NCBI GenBank assembly: GCA_013151555.1
Contig: JAADIA010000079.1
Location: 1 to 64,000, forward strand
Direction: 5' to 3'
Length of the DNA: 64,000 bases
From: Nitrospirota bacterium
GTDB taxonomy: Bacteria > NPL-UPA2 > JAADIA01
Position 1 is the stretch's first letter. Each line of letters starts with the position of its first letter. This document shows positions 17,159 through 27,191 of the stretch, in pieces. The translations under genes were made by a program, and so were the position numbers. A model generated the notes under the pieces. The model did not search any database, was not told the DNA's origin, and was given only the letters and a program-made list of their open reading frames with translations.

Positions 17159-17980
17159 GTGACGGCTCTAAGGGAAAGGGTAGACAAGGCTGCGGATTTT
17201 ATTAAATCGCGGACTAAGGTTAAGCCGGAGGTTGCAATAATTCTGGGTACGGGCCTGGGAGCTCTGGCCGATGAGATTAAGGATAAAGAGATTATTCCCT
17301 ACCCTCAGATTCCGGCTTTTCCTACCTCTACCGTCATCGGCCATGCCGGACAGTTAGCGCTGGGAACTCTGGGGAGAAAATCAGTGGTAGCTATGCAGGG
17401 GAGGTTTCACCGTTATGAGGGCTATTCCCTTGAGGAAGTAGCTTTCCCGGTCCGGGTGATGAAAACTTTGGGAGCTAAGGCTCTTATTATCTCCAATGCC
17501 GCCGGGGGGATGAATCCACTTTTCAAGGCCGGAGATTTAATGATTATTAGTGATCATATAAACCTTATGGGCGATAATCCCCTTATTGGGGTTAATGATG
17601 AGAAGCTGGGCCCTCGATTCCCGGATATGTCTCAACCCTATGACCGCAAATTAATTGCTCTTGCCGAGGAAGTGGCCGGAGAAGAAAAGATAAAAGTTCA
17701 GAAGGGGGTTTATGTAGCAGTCAGCGGACCTAATTTAGAGACGGCTGCGGAATATCGGTTCCTCCGTTTTATTGGAGCCGATGCTGTGGGCATGTCCACG
17801 GTACCGGAGGTAATTGTAGCTGTCCAGTCGGGAATGAGAGTATTGGGGATATCATGTATAACCGATGAGTGTCTTCCCGATGCCCTGAAGCCTGCGGATA
17901 TAAAAACCATCTTTAAGATAGCGGCAAAAGCGGAACCGAAGCTGACCAAATTGATGAGTGAGGTTATTCAGAAATTGTAG
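17159..17980 (+). CDS. punA: purine nucleoside phosphorylase
   Basis: 273 aa from GTG 17159, with ggaggt 8 nt upstream; the ATG at 17151 is out of frame and stops after three codons. It is a trimeric-type PNP that splits inosine/guanosine with phosphate in purine salvage. Visible are the phosphate-site GTGLGALA and the VIGHAGQL, MQGRFHRYEGY and ISNAAGGMNP motifs, SGPNLETAAEYRF, and the base-site TDECL, which resembles the T-N-x-A element of PNPs. Substitution of that Asn makes the exact base preference uncertain; an MTA-type activity is less likely. Confidence 0.88.
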   Translation: MTALRERVDKAADFIKSRTKVKPEVAIILGTGLGALADEIKDKEIIPYPQIPAFPTSTVIGHAGQLALGTLGRKSVVAMQGRFHRYEGYSLEEVAFPVRVMKTLGAKALIISNAAGGMNPLFKAGDLMIISDHINLMGDNPLIGVNDEKLGPRFPDMSQPYDRKLIALAEEVAGEEKIKVQKGVYVAVSGPNLETAAEYRFLRFIGADAVGMSTVPEVIVAVQSGMRVLGISCITDECLPDALKPADIKTIFKIAAKAEPKLTKLMSEVIQKL

Positions 17981-18005
17981 AGGTAAGGTAAAAAAATACT
18001 ATGAA

Positions 18006-18102
18006 AACCACAGAGACACGGAAGAGCGGAAACACGGAAAAAAGAATTCAGAATGGGAAGAAGTAAAGAGTTGTAAATTAAATTTCCGTGTTTCCGTGGT
18101 TA
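18006..18102. repeat. word-repeat inverted element (cacggaa type)
   Basis: Left arm accacagagacacggaagag...cggaaacacggaaa (18007-18040). Right arm tttccgtgtttccgtggt (18083-18100). Fourteen bases (cggaaacacggaaa) are exactly complementary. It sits between punA and ileS. Confidence 0.75.
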
Positions 18103-18141
18103 ATTTTTGTAGTATCGTTGTAGAAGGGGAGAGAAATAAGA

Positions 18142-20952
18142 ATGGATTATCGAGAAACCCTTAATTTACCGAAGACGAAATTTCCTATGCGGGCGGATTT
18201 GGTTAAGAGAGAACCGGAAATCCTGAAGTCCTGGGAGGAAAACCGCGTCTATGAGGCTATCCGGGAAAAGTCCCGGGGGAAACCGAAATATATTTTGCAC
18301 GATGGTCCTCCCTATGCCAATGGGAATGTGCATATCGGCACGGCCCTGAATAAAATCCTCAAAGATATTATTATCAAATATAAATCCATGCGGGGCTACG
18401 ATAGTCCCTACCGGCCGGGCTGGGATTGTCATGGTTTACCTATTGAACATCAGGTGATGAAAGCGTTGAAAGAAGAGAAGAAAAATTTAAGCCAGCCGGA
18501 AATAAGGAAAAAGTGCCGTGCCTTTGCGGAGAAGTTCGTTGATATTCAGAGGAAACAGTTTAAGAGGTTAGGAGTGTTCGGTGCTTGGGACAAACCTTAT
18601 CTCACTATGAACCCGGAATATGAATCTGCTATCATTCAGGTTTTTGGCGAGTTAAGGAAGAAGGGTCTTATCTATAAGGCTCTTAAACCCGTTCACTGGT
18701 GTATCTGCTGTCAGACAGCTCTGGCGGAAGCCGAGGTGGAATATGCCGACCATAAGTCTCCCTCCGTCTATGTTAAATTTTTACTAACTCCGCAATCAAC
18801 TAACAAGGTGGGCAATCTATGTGCGGGATGGGATCGCGATGACAAGATTAGTATCCTTATCTGGACGACTACTCCCTGGACCTTGCCGGCCAACCGGGCC
18901 ACAGCTCTGCATCCGGATTATGAATATGCTCTGGTAAAGGTTGGAAAAGATGAGATGCTTATTATAGTCAAGGATTTAGTGGATACTGTGATGCAGAAAG
19001 TGGGTATAGTAGACTATAAGATAGCTGGAACTGTGGAGGGAAGAAAGCTGGAGGGGATAAAGTATCTTCATCTGCTAAACAAGAATGAGTATCCGGTGAT
19101 TTTGGGGGAAATGGTAGCCAGAGATGAAGGCACCGGCTGTGTGCATACAGCTCCCGGCCATGGAGAGGCGGACTATGGATTGGGACTAAAATATGATTTG
19201 GACATTTTCGCTCCAGTTGATGAGAAAGGCTGTTTCACTTCTGAAGCGGATGACCTGGCCGGGCAAAATGTTTTTCAATCCAATAAGACTATAATGGAGA
19301 GGTTAAAGAAAAAAGGTTATCTCCTTCATGAAGATACTATTGTCCATTCTTATCCTCATTGCTGGCGTTGTAAAGACCCGGTGATTTTCCGGGCTACCGA
19401 GCAGTGGTTTATCTCTGTTGACCATGATGGTCTTCGGGATAAGTCCTTGAAGGAGGTGGAAAGAGTTAACTGGATCCCCGACTGGGGAGAGACAAGGATG
19501 CGCAGCATGTTAACTACTCGTCCCGATTGGTGTATCTCCCGCCAGCGGGTCTGGGGAGTCCCTCTTCCTATCTTCTATTGCCGGGAATGCAATCGGGCCT
19601 TGAGGGATGAGAAAGCGATGAAGGCCGTGGAGAACCTCGTCCTTGAAGAGGGAAGCGATGCCTGGTTTCTGAAAAGTCCGGAGGAGATATTGCCCCCGAA
19701 TATATGTTGCTCGTGTGGTAAGAGGAATTTCCGGAAGGAGACGGATATTCTCGATGTCTGGTTTGAATCGGGAGTGAGCCACCGGGCTGTCCTCAGGGGG
19801 AACGAGGGACTTTCCTATCCGGCCGACCTTTATCTGGAAGGGAGCGACCAGCACCGGGGTTGGTTTCAATCCTCCCTGCTCACTGCCGTGGGAGCGGAAG
19901 GAAAGGCTCCTTATAAAACGGTACTTACCCACGGTTTCATGGTTGATGGAGAAGGAAAGAAGATGTCCAAATCTCTGGGTAATCTTATCTCCTCGGAAGA
20001 GGCTGTAAAAAGGTTCGGAGCCGACATTATCCGGCTCTGGGTATCCTCGGAGGATTACCGGAACGATATCTCTTTCTCGGAAGAGATCCTCACTCGCATG
20101 ATGGAAGCTTACCGGCGCATTCGCAATAGCTGCCGTTTCATCCTGGGAAATATTCAGGACTTTGACTATGGTAAAGATGAAGTAGAATATGATAACTTAC
20201 CGGAGATTGACAGGTGGGTTCTTTCTCGCCTGGTCAACTTAGTCTCAAGAGCAACCAAAGCTTACGATAGTTTTGCTTTTCATCGCCTCTACCACGACCT
20301 CCATAACTTCTGTGCATTAGATCTCAGTGCTTTCTATTTCGATATCCTCAAGGATAGGCTATATACCTTTGCTGCGGATTCCCGGGAACGCCGGTCAGCT
20401 CAGACGGTGCTTCATAAGATTCTGACAACTTTGGTCCGGCTGATGGCGCCCCTTCTTCCTTTTACCGCTGAAGAAGTTTGGGGGCATCTTACCCAGAAAG
20501 ATGAGAGTGTGGACAGCATCCATTTATCCTCCTGGCCGAATCTTCCGGATTCTTATCTCGATGAAGAACTGGAAAGGAAATGGGAGCGGTTGTTCCGCGT
20601 TAGAGAAGAAGTATATCGGGCTTTGGAAAAAGCTCGGAACGAGAAAATAATTGGCAAGTCTTTAGAAGCAGAAGTAACCATTTTTTCCACTTCCTCAGAA
20701 ATATTCCTTTTCTTAAAGGAATATCAGCCGGAGTTAGCTACCGTCTTTATCGTCTCCCGGGTAGAATTAAGAGAAGCAAAAGAACTGCCGGAAGGAATCT
20801 CCCCGGGTGAAGAAATGAAGGAATTAAGTGTGGCGATAAAGAAAGCTCCGGGAAATAAATGCCGGCGATGTTGGGTTTACAGCGAGGCCGTGGGAAATAG
20901 TGAAGAGCATCCTGATCTTTGCTCTCGTTGTATAAAGGTGGTGCATGATTGA
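18142..20952 (+). CDS. ileS: isoleucyl-tRNA synthetase
   Basis: 936 aa class I synthetase. The HIGH motif appears as HIGT (about 64-67) in [16 protein letters not shown]. The KMSKS loop is exact (KKMSKSLGN, about 606-614). The CP1 editing domain has [10 protein letters not shown] and the region around [18 protein letters not shown]. The C-terminal zinc finger CRRCWVY...CSRC (about 910-932) marks the bacterial type. DksA-like, lspA and rluD genes follow, a common neighbourhood. No T-box leader is seen upstream; the spacer holds only a repeat element. Confidence 0.97.
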   Translation: MDYRETLNLPKTKFPMRADLVKREPEILKSWEENRVYEAIREKSRGKPKYILHDGPPYANGNVHIGTALNKILKDIIIKYKSMRGYDSPYRPGWDCHGLPIEHQVMKALKEEKKNLSQPEIRKKCRAFAEKFVDIQRKQFKRLGVFGAWDKPYLTMNPEYESAIIQVFGELRKKGLIYKALKPVHWCICCQTALAEAEVEYADHKSPSVYVKFLLTPQSTNKVGNLCAGWDRDDKISILIWTTTPWTLPANRATALHPDYEYALVKVGKDEMLIIVKDLVDTVMQKVGIVDYKIAGTVEGRKLEGIKYLHLLNKNEYPVILGEMVARDEGTGCVHTAPGHGEADYGLGLKYDLDIFAPVDEKGCFTSEADDLAGQNVFQSNKTIMERLKKKGYLLHEDTIVHSYPHCWRCKDPVIFRATEQWFISVDHDGLRDKSLKEVERVNWIPDWGETRMRSMLTTRPDWCISRQRVWGVPLPIFYCRECNRALRDEKAMKAVENLVLEEGSDAWFLKSPEEILPPNICCSCGKRNFRKETDILDVWFESGVSHRAVLRGNEGLSYPADLYLEGSDQHRGWFQSSLLTAVGAEGKAPYKTVLTHGFMVDGEGKKMSKSLGNLISSEEAVKRFGADIIRLWVSSEDYRNDISFSEEILTRMMEAYRRIRNSCRFILGNIQDFDYGKDEVEYDNLPEIDRWVLSRLVNLVSRATKAYDSFAFHRLYHDLHNFCALDLSAFYFDILKDRLYTFAADSRERRSAQTVLHKILTTLVRLMAPLLPFTAEEVWGHLTQKDESVDSIHLSSWPNLPDSYLDEELERKWERLFRVREEVYRALEKARNEKIIGKSLEAEVTIFSTSSEIFLFLKEYQPELATVFIVSRVELREAKELPEGISPGEEMKELSVAIKKAPGNKCRRCWVYSEAVGNSEEHPDLCSRCIKVVHD

Positions 20953-21006
20953 TAATCCATGTCGGGTCAACAGGATCTTTTAACTGTTGAGATAGGGGGG
21001 AAGCGG

Positions 21007-21378
21007 ATGAAAAATAAGGAACAAGAAGAGTTCAAACGGCTTCTGGAGAAGGAGAAAGAGACCCTCCTTTCTCAGATTGAACATTTAGAAAACAACAGTT
21101 TGAATAAGTCGCAGCGGGAATTGTCCGGGGACCTTTCCGGTTATTCCTTCCATCTGGCCGATATGGGGACGGACAACTTCGACCGGGAGTTGGCTCTCAA
21201 TCTGGTTAGCTCCGAGCAGAAATTGCTTTACGAGGTAAACGAAGCTTTACGCCGGCTGGAGAAAGGGAGTTTTGGTTGTTGTGAACAATGTGGAAAGTCA
21301 ATTGGCCGGAAACGCCTTCAGGCTATTCCCTACGCTAGATTATGCATCAAGTGTGGGGAAAGGAAAGAGAAAGGCTAA
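21007..21378 (+). CDS. DksA/TraR-type C4 zinc-finger protein
   Basis: 123 aa from ATG 21007, chosen over ATG 20959 because a strong purine tract (ggggggaag) lies just upstream. An N-terminal coiled coil (about 1-40, Lys/Glu rich) precedes the C4 zinc finger CCEQCGKSI...CIKCGE. Such proteins enter the RNA polymerase secondary channel and modulate initiation with ppGpp. Short gene-neighbour forms between ileS and lspA are common in many phyla and their exact role is less clear. It ends 3 nt before lspA. Confidence 0.88.
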   Translation: MKNKEQEEFKRLLEKEKETLLSQIEHLENNSLNKSQRELSGDLSGYSFHLADMGTDNFDRELALNLVSSEQKLLYEVNEALRRLEKGSFGCCEQCGKSIGRKRLQAIPYARLCIKCGERKEKG

Positions 21379-21381
21379 CTG

Positions 21382-21837
21382 ATGGCCATAGTCCTGACCG
21401 TAAGCAGCCTGCTCTTGCTTATGGACCAGCTTTCTAAATACTATATTGAAAAGTGGCTCTCCCCCGGAGAATCGGTTCCCATCATTAAAAACCTGTTTCA
21501 ACTCACCCTCATTCACAATTCCGGAGGAGCCTTCGGTTTATTTCGCCGTTCAGGTTCTTTTCTCTTTATCATCGTTTCGGTTCTGGTTTTAACTTTAATT
21601 CTCCTTTTTTGGAAAAAGTTTCTTCTGGGAGAGGGTCTGGGAGGAAAGTTAAGCCTTAGCCTTATTATAGGAGGGGCATCGGGAAATCTTGTTGACCGGT
21701 TGAGGTTCGGGCATGTAATTGATTTTTTAGATTTTAGCCTCCGTGGCCATCACTGGCCGGCCTTCAATTTCTCCGATATGGGTATCTCCATCGGGGTAAT
21801 AATTCTCTGTTATAAGATGCTGAAGAAGACCTCCTAA
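21382..21837 (+). CDS. lspA: prolipoprotein signal peptidase II
   Basis: 151 aa with four membrane helices. The two catalytic aspartates lie in GNLVDRLRFGHVIDF (about 101-115) and FNFSDMGIS (about 129-136). NSGGAFGLF (46-54) is the conserved periplasmic-face motif. It removes the signal peptide from diacylglyceryl-prolipoproteins. It follows the DksA-like gene by 3 nt, so the two are probably co-translated. Confidence 0.95.
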   Translation: MAIVLTVSSLLLLMDQLSKYYIEKWLSPGESVPIIKNLFQLTLIHNSGGAFGLFRRSGSFLFIIVSVLVLTLILLFWKKFLLGEGLGGKLSLSLIIGGASGNLVDRLRFGHVIDFLDFSLRGHHWPAFNFSDMGISIGVIILCYKMLKKTS

Positions 21838-22102
21838 CCACAGAGGACGTAGAGAAACAAGACCTGAAACTATTCTGACAGGATTTACAGGATGAAAACT
21901 CGATTGAGTCGACTCTGTTGACAGGATTAAAATTTAAGTATAGAAAAAACAAAAAATCTTGTTAATCCTGTTCATCCCGTCAAAAATTTTGTAGGATTTT
22001 CTTCGCATCTTCATTCTTTTATATCTTCATGATTATCAGTTATCTTAAACTTCTGTGTTCATCATCAGTGTCTGATTAGTTTTTCCTTTCTCTGTAGTTG
22101 CC
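21837..22102. repeat. stacked word-repeat inverted elements (ccacagag outside, acaggat inside)
   Basis: The outer pair is ccacagaggacgtagagaaa (from 21839) with tttctctgtagttg (near 22087-22100). The inner pair is gacaggatttacaggat (21877-21893) and another acaggattaaaatt (about 21921) facing atcttgttaatcctgttcatcccgtc (21957-21981). The remaining 100 nt are AT-rich without a gene. Nesting of two word families suggests insertion of one element into another. Confidence 0.7.
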
Positions 22103-22116
22103 AAGGTGTTCTAATC

Positions 22117-23067
22117 ATGGAAAAACAGCAAAGATTTATGGTTGAGGATGAAGAAGATGGTCTGCGGCTGGATAAGTTTTTAGCCGGTAGGCACCTTCCT
22201 CTCTCTCGTTCCCGCATTCAAAATTTGATTAGAACCGGGAAAGTTTCCGTAAACAGTTCTTCTTCAAGATGCAGTCATCGGGTAGTTGCCGGGGCTGAAA
22301 TAACCATTCTTATTCCTGACCTCAAACCAAGGGAAATCCTTCCCGAGGACATTCCTCTCCATATTCTCTATGAGGATAACGAGCTTTTAGTGATTAACAA
22401 ACCGGCAGGGATGGTAGTGCATCCGGCGGCGGGACATTACTCGGGAACTTTAGTCAATGCTCTTCTCTTTTATTCTCCTCGTCTTTCTACTATCAATAGT
22501 TCCCTGAGGCCGGGAATTGTTCACCGGTTGGACAAAGATACTTCGGGCATATTGGTGGTGGCTAAAACCGACGAGGCTCATCTCCATTTAGGCCGGGAAA
22601 TAAAAGAACATAAATTTTCCCGAAAATACTTGGCTTTAGTTCGAGGAGATATGGAACTGGAAGAAGGGACCATTGAAGTTCCCCTGGGACGTCATGTTCT
22701 GGAGCGAAAGAAGATTGCTGTCCGTCATCAGGGAGGGAAGAAGGCGACAACTCATTATCGGGTTTTGGAAAGGTTTGGATTGGCCACTTTACTGGAAGTA
22801 ACTTTAACTACCGGGAGAACTCATCAAATCAGGGTTCATCTTGCCCATCTTGGGCACCCGGTGATCGGAGATAAGACCTATGGACGAAAATCTTCTCTTT
22901 TCAACCTTCCCTTTGCCTATCTCATAAACCGTCAAGCTTTACATGCTTATACCCTGGGATTCGTTCATCCTTCCAAGAAGGAATATATGGAATTTACTGT
23001 TTCTCTTCCTGAGGACATGAAGAAACTGTTGCAGGAATTAAGAAAGCAGTTCAAAAAAGATGTTTGA
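22117..23067 (+). CDS. rluD: RluD-family 23S rRNA pseudouridine synthase
   Basis: 316 aa. An S4 RNA-binding domain (about 17-77) precedes the catalytic domain with nucleophile Asp at about 139 in GIVHRLDKDTSGILVVAK. NKPAGMVVHPAAGH, TTGRTHQIRVHLAHLGHPVIGD and the final HAYTLGFVHP are family hallmarks. It makes pseudouridines in helix 69 of 23S rRNA if a true RluD; RluC/RluA relatives share motifs. It lies downstream of lspA, the usual neighbour. Confidence 0.92.
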   Translation: MEKQQRFMVEDEEDGLRLDKFLAGRHLPLSRSRIQNLIRTGKVSVNSSSSRCSHRVVAGAEITILIPDLKPREILPEDIPLHILYEDNELLVINKPAGMVVHPAAGHYSGTLVNALLFYSPRLSTINSSLRPGIVHRLDKDTSGILVVAKTDEAHLHLGREIKEHKFSRKYLALVRGDMELEEGTIEVPLGRHVLERKKIAVRHQGGKKATTHYRVLERFGLATLLEVTLTTGRTHQIRVHLAHLGHPVIGDKTYGRKSSLFNLPFAYLINRQALHAYTLGFVHPSKKEYMEFTVSLPEDMKKLLQELRKQFKKDV

Positions 23068-23115
23068 AGTTTTTTCTTATGCCAATACGGAAGTCCCGAA
23101 AAGTCCCAAAAAAGT

Positions 23116-23144
23116 TTGACATTATCTTAAGAATGTGTTAGAAT
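23116..23144 (+). promoter_or_regulatory. consensus sigma70 promoter of the pyr operon
   Basis: TTGACA (23116-23121), exactly 17 nt, TAGAAT (23139-23144). This is one of the best promoters in the window. It would start a transcript near 23151, leaving a leader of about 235 nt before pyrR. Confidence 0.75.
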
Positions 23145-23150
23145 AAACTA

Positions 23151-23385
23151 AAATTAGAATCCTTTTAAGCCAGCTCAGTGAAGCGGTAAAGGGAGGACAG
23201 TGAAGCCATTAAAGAGAGAAGAAAAAGCCTTTTCTCCTACTATTGTGGTAAGGCTTGAGAACCGGACAGTAGGGTGGGAAGGCTATTTTTATACCCTGAA
23301 TTTCATCTTAAAATTTTCCATCTTCGCTTACAGTTAAAGCAATTCCGAACGATGTAAGGGTTGGGAAGGAGAGGAGGAATGGGTA
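23151..23385 (+). promoter_or_regulatory. long pyr-operon leader, possible attenuator
   Basis: Non-coding leader ahead of pyrR. The string aaaaagcctt (about 23224-23233) can pair either with aaggctt (about 23250-23256) or with aaggctattttt (about 23278), and cctacta with gacagtagg. That gives mutually exclusive folds, one ending in a U-run. This resembles an attenuation switch, which suits a PyrR-headed operon. A clean PyrR-binding loop (consensus CCAGAGAGG) is not evident; the closest string is ttaaagagagaag. It does not match a riboswitch class I know. Confidence 0.4.
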
Positions 23386-23937
23386 GTGTCAAAAGTTAAA
23401 GAAAAAGCTAAGATAATGCAGGGTAAAGAGATAGAGAAAGCTTTGTCCCGCCTTGCTCATGAGATATTAGAAAAAATTCCGGATGTGGGAAGATTGGCTA
23501 TCATTGGGATCAGAAACCGGGGAGCTTATTTAGCCGAGAGAATAGCGGAGAAGATAGAGGAAATAGCCAGGATAAAGGTTCCTCTTGGGGTTATCGATAT
23601 TACCCTCTATCGGGATGACCTATCGGCCATTGGTCCCCAGCCGGTTGTCCGCTCGACGGAAATTCCTTTTGATATAACAGGGAAGATGATTATCCTGGTG
23701 GATGATGTCCTTTATACCGGGAGGACGGTTCGGGCGGCTCTTGATGAGCTGACGGACTTTGGGCGTTCCGGGATCATCCAGCTGGCGGTCCTTGTTGACC
23801 GGGGTCACCGGGAATTGCCCATCCGGGCCGATTATGTAGGAAAGAATATTCCTACATCTCAAGAGGAAATGGTCGAAGTGAGATTGAAGGAAGTTGATGG
23901 ACGGGAAGAGGTGATTGTTGTAAGTAAGGGGTTGTAA
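23386..23937 (+). CDS. pyrR: PyrR bifunctional pyrimidine regulator / uracil phosphoribosyltransferase
   Basis: 183 aa from GTG 23386, with gaggagga 7 nt upstream; the ATG at 23379 is out of frame. The PRPP-binding loop is ILVDDVLYTGRTVRAALD (about 104-121). LAIIGIRNRGAYLAERI, DITLYRDDL and LVDRGHRELPIRADYVGKNIPTS are PyrR signatures. In known systems PyrR binds UMP and pyr mRNA to promote attenuation and also has UPRTase activity. Its position first in pyrRBCKDFE and the long leader fit that role. Confidence 0.95.
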   Translation: MSKVKEKAKIMQGKEIEKALSRLAHEILEKIPDVGRLAIIGIRNRGAYLAERIAEKIEEIARIKVPLGVIDITLYRDDLSAIGPQPVVRSTEIPFDITGKMIILVDDVLYTGRTVRAALDELTDFGRSGIIQLAVLVDRGHRELPIRADYVGKNIPTSQEEMVEVRLKEVDGREEVIVVSKGL

Positions 23938-23992
23938 GGGGTTGCTCAAAATATAAGATTATTTTAAGGCAACCATTAGGGGAGAGTAAAAT

Positions 23993-24928
23993 ATGAAATG
24001 GAAGAGAAAAGATCTTTTAGGGTTAGAAGAGCTTTCCGCTCAGGAGATTGAGTTTATCCTGGACACGGCTGAGTCGTTCAAGGAAGTATCTTTGCGGCCC
24101 ATCAAGAAGGTTCCTGCCTTAAGAGGTAAGACCATCGTTAATCTTTTCTTCGAACCGAGTACACGCACGAGAACCTCGTTTGAATTAGCGGCCAAGAGAC
24201 TCTCTGCCGATATGGTTAATATCTCTGCCTCTACCAGCAGTGTGGTCAAAGGGGAGACTCTTAAAGATACAGCTAAGAATATCGAGGCTATGAAAGTAGA
24301 TGTTATCATCATGCGTCATTCTCTGCCTGGTGCTCCTTACTTTTTAGCTAAAATAATCGGTCCTTCCCTTATTAACGCCGGAGATGGAGCGCACGAACAT
24401 CCTACTCAGGGTTTGTTAGACCTCTTCACGATGAGAGAAAATAAAGGCCGGATAAAAGGGCTCAAGGTAGTCATTATCGGCGATATCGCTCATAGCCGGG
24501 TAGCCCGTTCCAATATCTGGGGATTGCTCAAGCTGGGAGCGGAAGTGGCGGTGGCCGGTCCTGCGACTCTCATTCCTCCCCAGATAGAAAGGATGGGGGT
24601 TAAGGTCTATTACCGGGTGGAGGAGGCGGTGAGGAAAGCGGATGTTATCAATGTTTTGAGAATTCAGCTTGAGCGTCAGAAGACGGGACTTTTCCCTTCT
24701 CTCCGGGAATACCGGCAGATCTTCGGCGTCAATCGGGAGAGGCTTAAAGACGCCCGTCCCGACCTTCTTATCATGCATCCGGGCCCGATAAACCGGGGGG
24801 TAGAGATAGACCCGGATGTGGCCGATGGGCCTCACTCGGTGATCCTGGATCAGGTAACTAACGGATTGGCCGTGCGGATGGCCGTCCTTTATTTATTAGC
24901 GGGAGGAAAAAGTGAAGCTATTGATTAA
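23993..24928 (+). CDS. pyrB: aspartate carbamoyltransferase catalytic chain
   Basis: 311 aa, standard length. It joins carbamoyl phosphate and aspartate, the committed step of pyrimidine synthesis. The carbamoyl-phosphate loop [11 protein letters not shown] (about 56-66), the HPTQGLLDL motif, the 80s-loop-type [12 protein letters not shown] and the C-terminal [11 protein letters not shown] are all present. No pyrI regulatory subunit is seen, as in Bacillus-type systems. It overlaps pyrC by 17 nt, so translation is probably coupled. Confidence 0.96.
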   Translation: MKWKRKDLLGLEELSAQEIEFILDTAESFKEVSLRPIKKVPALRGKTIVNLFFEPSTRTRTSFELAAKRLSADMVNISASTSSVVKGETLKDTAKNIEAMKVDVIIMRHSLPGAPYFLAKIIGPSLINAGDGAHEHPTQGLLDLFTMRENKGRIKGLKVVIIGDIAHSRVARSNIWGLLKLGAEVAVAGPATLIPPQIERMGVKVYYRVEEAVRKADVINVLRIQLERQKTGLFPSLREYRQIFGVNRERLKDARPDLLIMHPGPINRGVEIDPDVADGPHSVILDQVTNGLAVRMAVLYLLAGGKSEAID

Positions 24929-26198
24929 AGGTAGTCGGTTGATTGATCCGGATAGTGGATACGATGATATTTCTAATATTCTGATAGAGAGGGGCAAAAT
25001 AACCGCTATCGGGAGAAAAGTCTCCGCGAAAGGGGCAAAGGTAATTGAAGCGGAAGGGAAGATAGCTGTCCCGGGACTGATTGATATGCACGTCCATCTC
25101 CGGGAGCCGGGAAGGGAGGATGAAGAGACCATTCTCTCGGGGACGCGGGCTGCAGGGCGAGGCGGATTCACCGCTATTGCTTGTATGCCTAATACCGATC
25201 CGGTTATTGATAATCAAGGAATAGTAAAGTTTATTTACTCCCAGACCGAAAAAGTGGGGATAGTTTCGGTCTTTCCCATTGGCAGTATAACCAAGGGGCT
25301 CCGCGGGGAGGAGTTAGCGGAGATCGGGGAACTTAAGGAAGCGGGAGTAGTGGGTATCTCCGATGACGGGAAACCAGTGGAAAATTCAGAAGTTATGCGG
25401 CGGGCTCTGGAATATGCAAAGATGTTTGATCTCGTGGTTATCTCTCACTGTGAAGATAAAGACCTGAAGGGGGAGGGAGTAATGCATGAGGGTTATTACT
25501 CTACCCTTCTTGGCCTTCCCGGCATACCCGCGGCAGCTGAGGAAGTTATGGTAGCCAGGGACTTGGGGTTAGCGGAACTGAGTGGAGGATGGCTTCATAT
25601 CGCCCATGTGAGCACGGCTGGGACCGTGGAGATGATCAGGCAGGCGAAATCGAGAGGTATCCGGGTAACTTGTGAGACAGCTCCTCATTATTTCAGTTTA
25701 ACCGATGAAGCAGTTAAGGATTTTGATACCAATGCCAAGATGAATCCTCCCTTGCGGACGGAGGAAGATGTGGAGGCGATAAAAGAGGGGCTGAAGGATG
25801 GGACTATCGATGTTATTGCTACCGATCATGCACCTCATACCAGCGTGGAGAAAGAAGTAGAATATACCATAGCCCCTTTCGGGGTGATCGGGTTGGAAAC
25901 GGCCTTATCTTTAATTATTACCAAGCTTGTTAAAGAAGATATCTTAACTTTAAGTCAGGCTATTGCCAAGGTCTCCCTGAATCCGGCTAAGATATTAAGG
26001 ATTGATAAAGGTATCCTGAAAGTAGGAGCTGATGCCGACATTACCATTATTGACCCGGACAGAGAAATTATTGTAGAATCCGGCGCGTTTGAATCTAAGA
26101 GTAGTAATTCTCCTTTCCTGGACTGGAAACTCAAAGGTGCGGCTACTATGACGATAGTGGGGGGGAGAGTGGTTATGAAAGAAGGGAGAATACTGTAA
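24912..26198 (+). CDS. pyrC: dihydroorotase
   Basis: 428 aa, GTG start 24912 behind gggagg. This is a type I dihydroorotase of the amidohydrolase fold. Metal ligands appear in [10 protein letters not shown] (about 58-67), SHCED, HVSTA and [16 protein letters not shown] and [12 protein letters not shown] also fit the family. In this type a metal may be bridged by an Asp rather than carbamylated Lys. It interconverts carbamoyl aspartate and dihydroorotate. A 159-bp repeat element separates it from pyrK. Confidence 0.95.
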   Translation: MKLLIKGSRLIDPDSGYDDISNILIERGKITAIGRKVSAKGAKVIEAEGKIAVPGLIDMHVHLREPGREDEETILSGTRAAGRGGFTAIACMPNTDPVIDNQGIVKFIYSQTEKVGIVSVFPIGSITKGLRGEELAEIGELKEAGVVGISDDGKPVENSEVMRRALEYAKMFDLVVISHCEDKDLKGEGVMHEGYYSTLLGLPGIPAAAEEVMVARDLGLAELSGGWLHIAHVSTAGTVEMIRQAKSRGIRVTCETAPHYFSLTDEAVKDFDTNAKMNPPLRTEEDVEAIKEGLKDGTIDVIATDHAPHTSVEKEVEYTIAPFGVIGLETALSLIITKLVKEDILTLSQAIAKVSLNPAKILRIDKGILKVGADADITIIDPDREIIVESGAFESKSSNSPFLDWKLKGAATMTIVGGRVVMKEGRIL

Positions 26199-26220
26199 GA
26201 GGCATAGGGATTAAGTGGTG

Positions 26221-26350
26221 AAATCCCAAACTAAAAATCCCAATACTACCAAATAAATCCCAATACCACCAATTTTTGGGGTTTGGTAATACTTGGATTT
26301 TTGGTTTACGGCGCAAGACGTTTGGGTTTGGTAACTATTGGGATTTAGGA
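26221..26350. repeat. word-repeat inverted element (cccaataccacca type)
   Basis: Left arm: four words built on aatcccaa/cccaatac (26222-26270). Right arm: tttggtaatacttgg...tttgggtttggtaactattgggatt (26277-26347), complementary to them. It lies inside the pyr operon between pyrC and pyrK, so it must be transcribed if the operon is continuous. Confidence 0.75.
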
Positions 26351-26357
26351 TTTAACT

Positions 26358-27191
26358 ATGTGGCAGGGTAGAGTAAAAATTTCTGTTAATGAAGAGGTTG
26401 CTCCCGGGTACTTCAGGATGGTTTTAAATGCTCCTCAGGTAGCTGAAGATGCGGAAGCGGGACAATTTATTCATATTCGAGTCAATGATGAGTATGATCC
26501 TTTACTGCGGCGGCCGCTTAGCATACATAGAATAATTAGTCGAAGGTTAAAGGTTAAAAGTTTAAAGTTGCCGGATATTGAAGTGCTTTATGAGGTCGTA
26601 GGGAAGGGGACGAAGATATTGGCGGGAAAGCGGCCGGGAGAAGATCTGGATATTCTGGGACCGCTGGGCAATGGTTTTAAACTCGGCTGTGTTTCCGGGA
26701 CGGTTATCCTGATCGCCGGGGGAATGGGTGTCGCTCCTCTCCTGGCTCTGGCTGAGGAGATAAGGAGAGAGGAAAAGGTTAAGGATACCTACGTTATTAT
26801 TGGGGCGAGAACGAAGGCGCTGGTGTTATGCGAGGATGCTTTCCGGGATTTAGCGGCCAAGGAGGTGCAAGTGGCTACTGATGATGGAAGCAGAGGATAC
26901 AAAGGATTAGCGACTGACCTTCTGCAAGAGTTGTTTTCAACTTTAAACCTTAAACTTTCAACCACAGTTTACGCCTGTGGTCCGGAAGGAATGCTTCGGG
27001 AGGTAGCTGCCCTTACGGTTGCCAAGGGGGTTCCCTGCCGGATGTCTTTGGAGAACCGAATGGGGTGTGGAGTAGGAGCATGTCTGGGGTGTGTTGTGAG
27101 AGTGAAAAGTTTGCAGTCGGGAGTTGAAAGTTACAAACGTGTATGTAAGGATGGACCTGTCTTTGAAGCCGGGGAGATAATCTGGGAGTGA
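26358..27191 (+). CDS. pyrK: dihydroorotate dehydrogenase electron-transfer subunit
   Basis: 277 aa. An FAD-binding ferredoxin-reductase-like domain has LLRRPLSIHR (about 51-60) and VGKGTK. The NAD domain has IAGGMGVAPLLALAEEI. The C-terminal [2Fe-2S] site has four Cys in MGCGVGACLGC...VCKDGPVF. PyrK passes electrons from PyrD-B to NAD+. It overlaps pyrD by 4 nt, as expected for a two-subunit enzyme. Confidence 0.94.
   Translation: MWQGRVKISVNEEVAPGYFRMVLNAPQVAEDAEAGQFIHIRVNDEYDPLLRRPLSIHRIISRRLKVKSLKLPDIEVLYEVVGKGTKILAGKRPGEDLDILGPLGNGFKLGCVSGTVILIAGGMGVAPLLALAEEIRREEKVKDTYVIIGARTKALVLCEDAFRDLAAKEVQVATDDGSRGYKGLATDLLQELFSTLNLKLSTTVYACGPEGMLREVAALTVAKGVPCRMSLENRMGCGVGACLGCVVRVKSLQSGVESYKRVCKDGPVFEAGEIIWE

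Noticed and set aside
17981-18141. T-box leader for ileS (also checked before thrS and pheS)
   Set aside because: No specifier loop or TGGNACCGCG-type antiterminator bulge; the spacers are filled by repeat elements.
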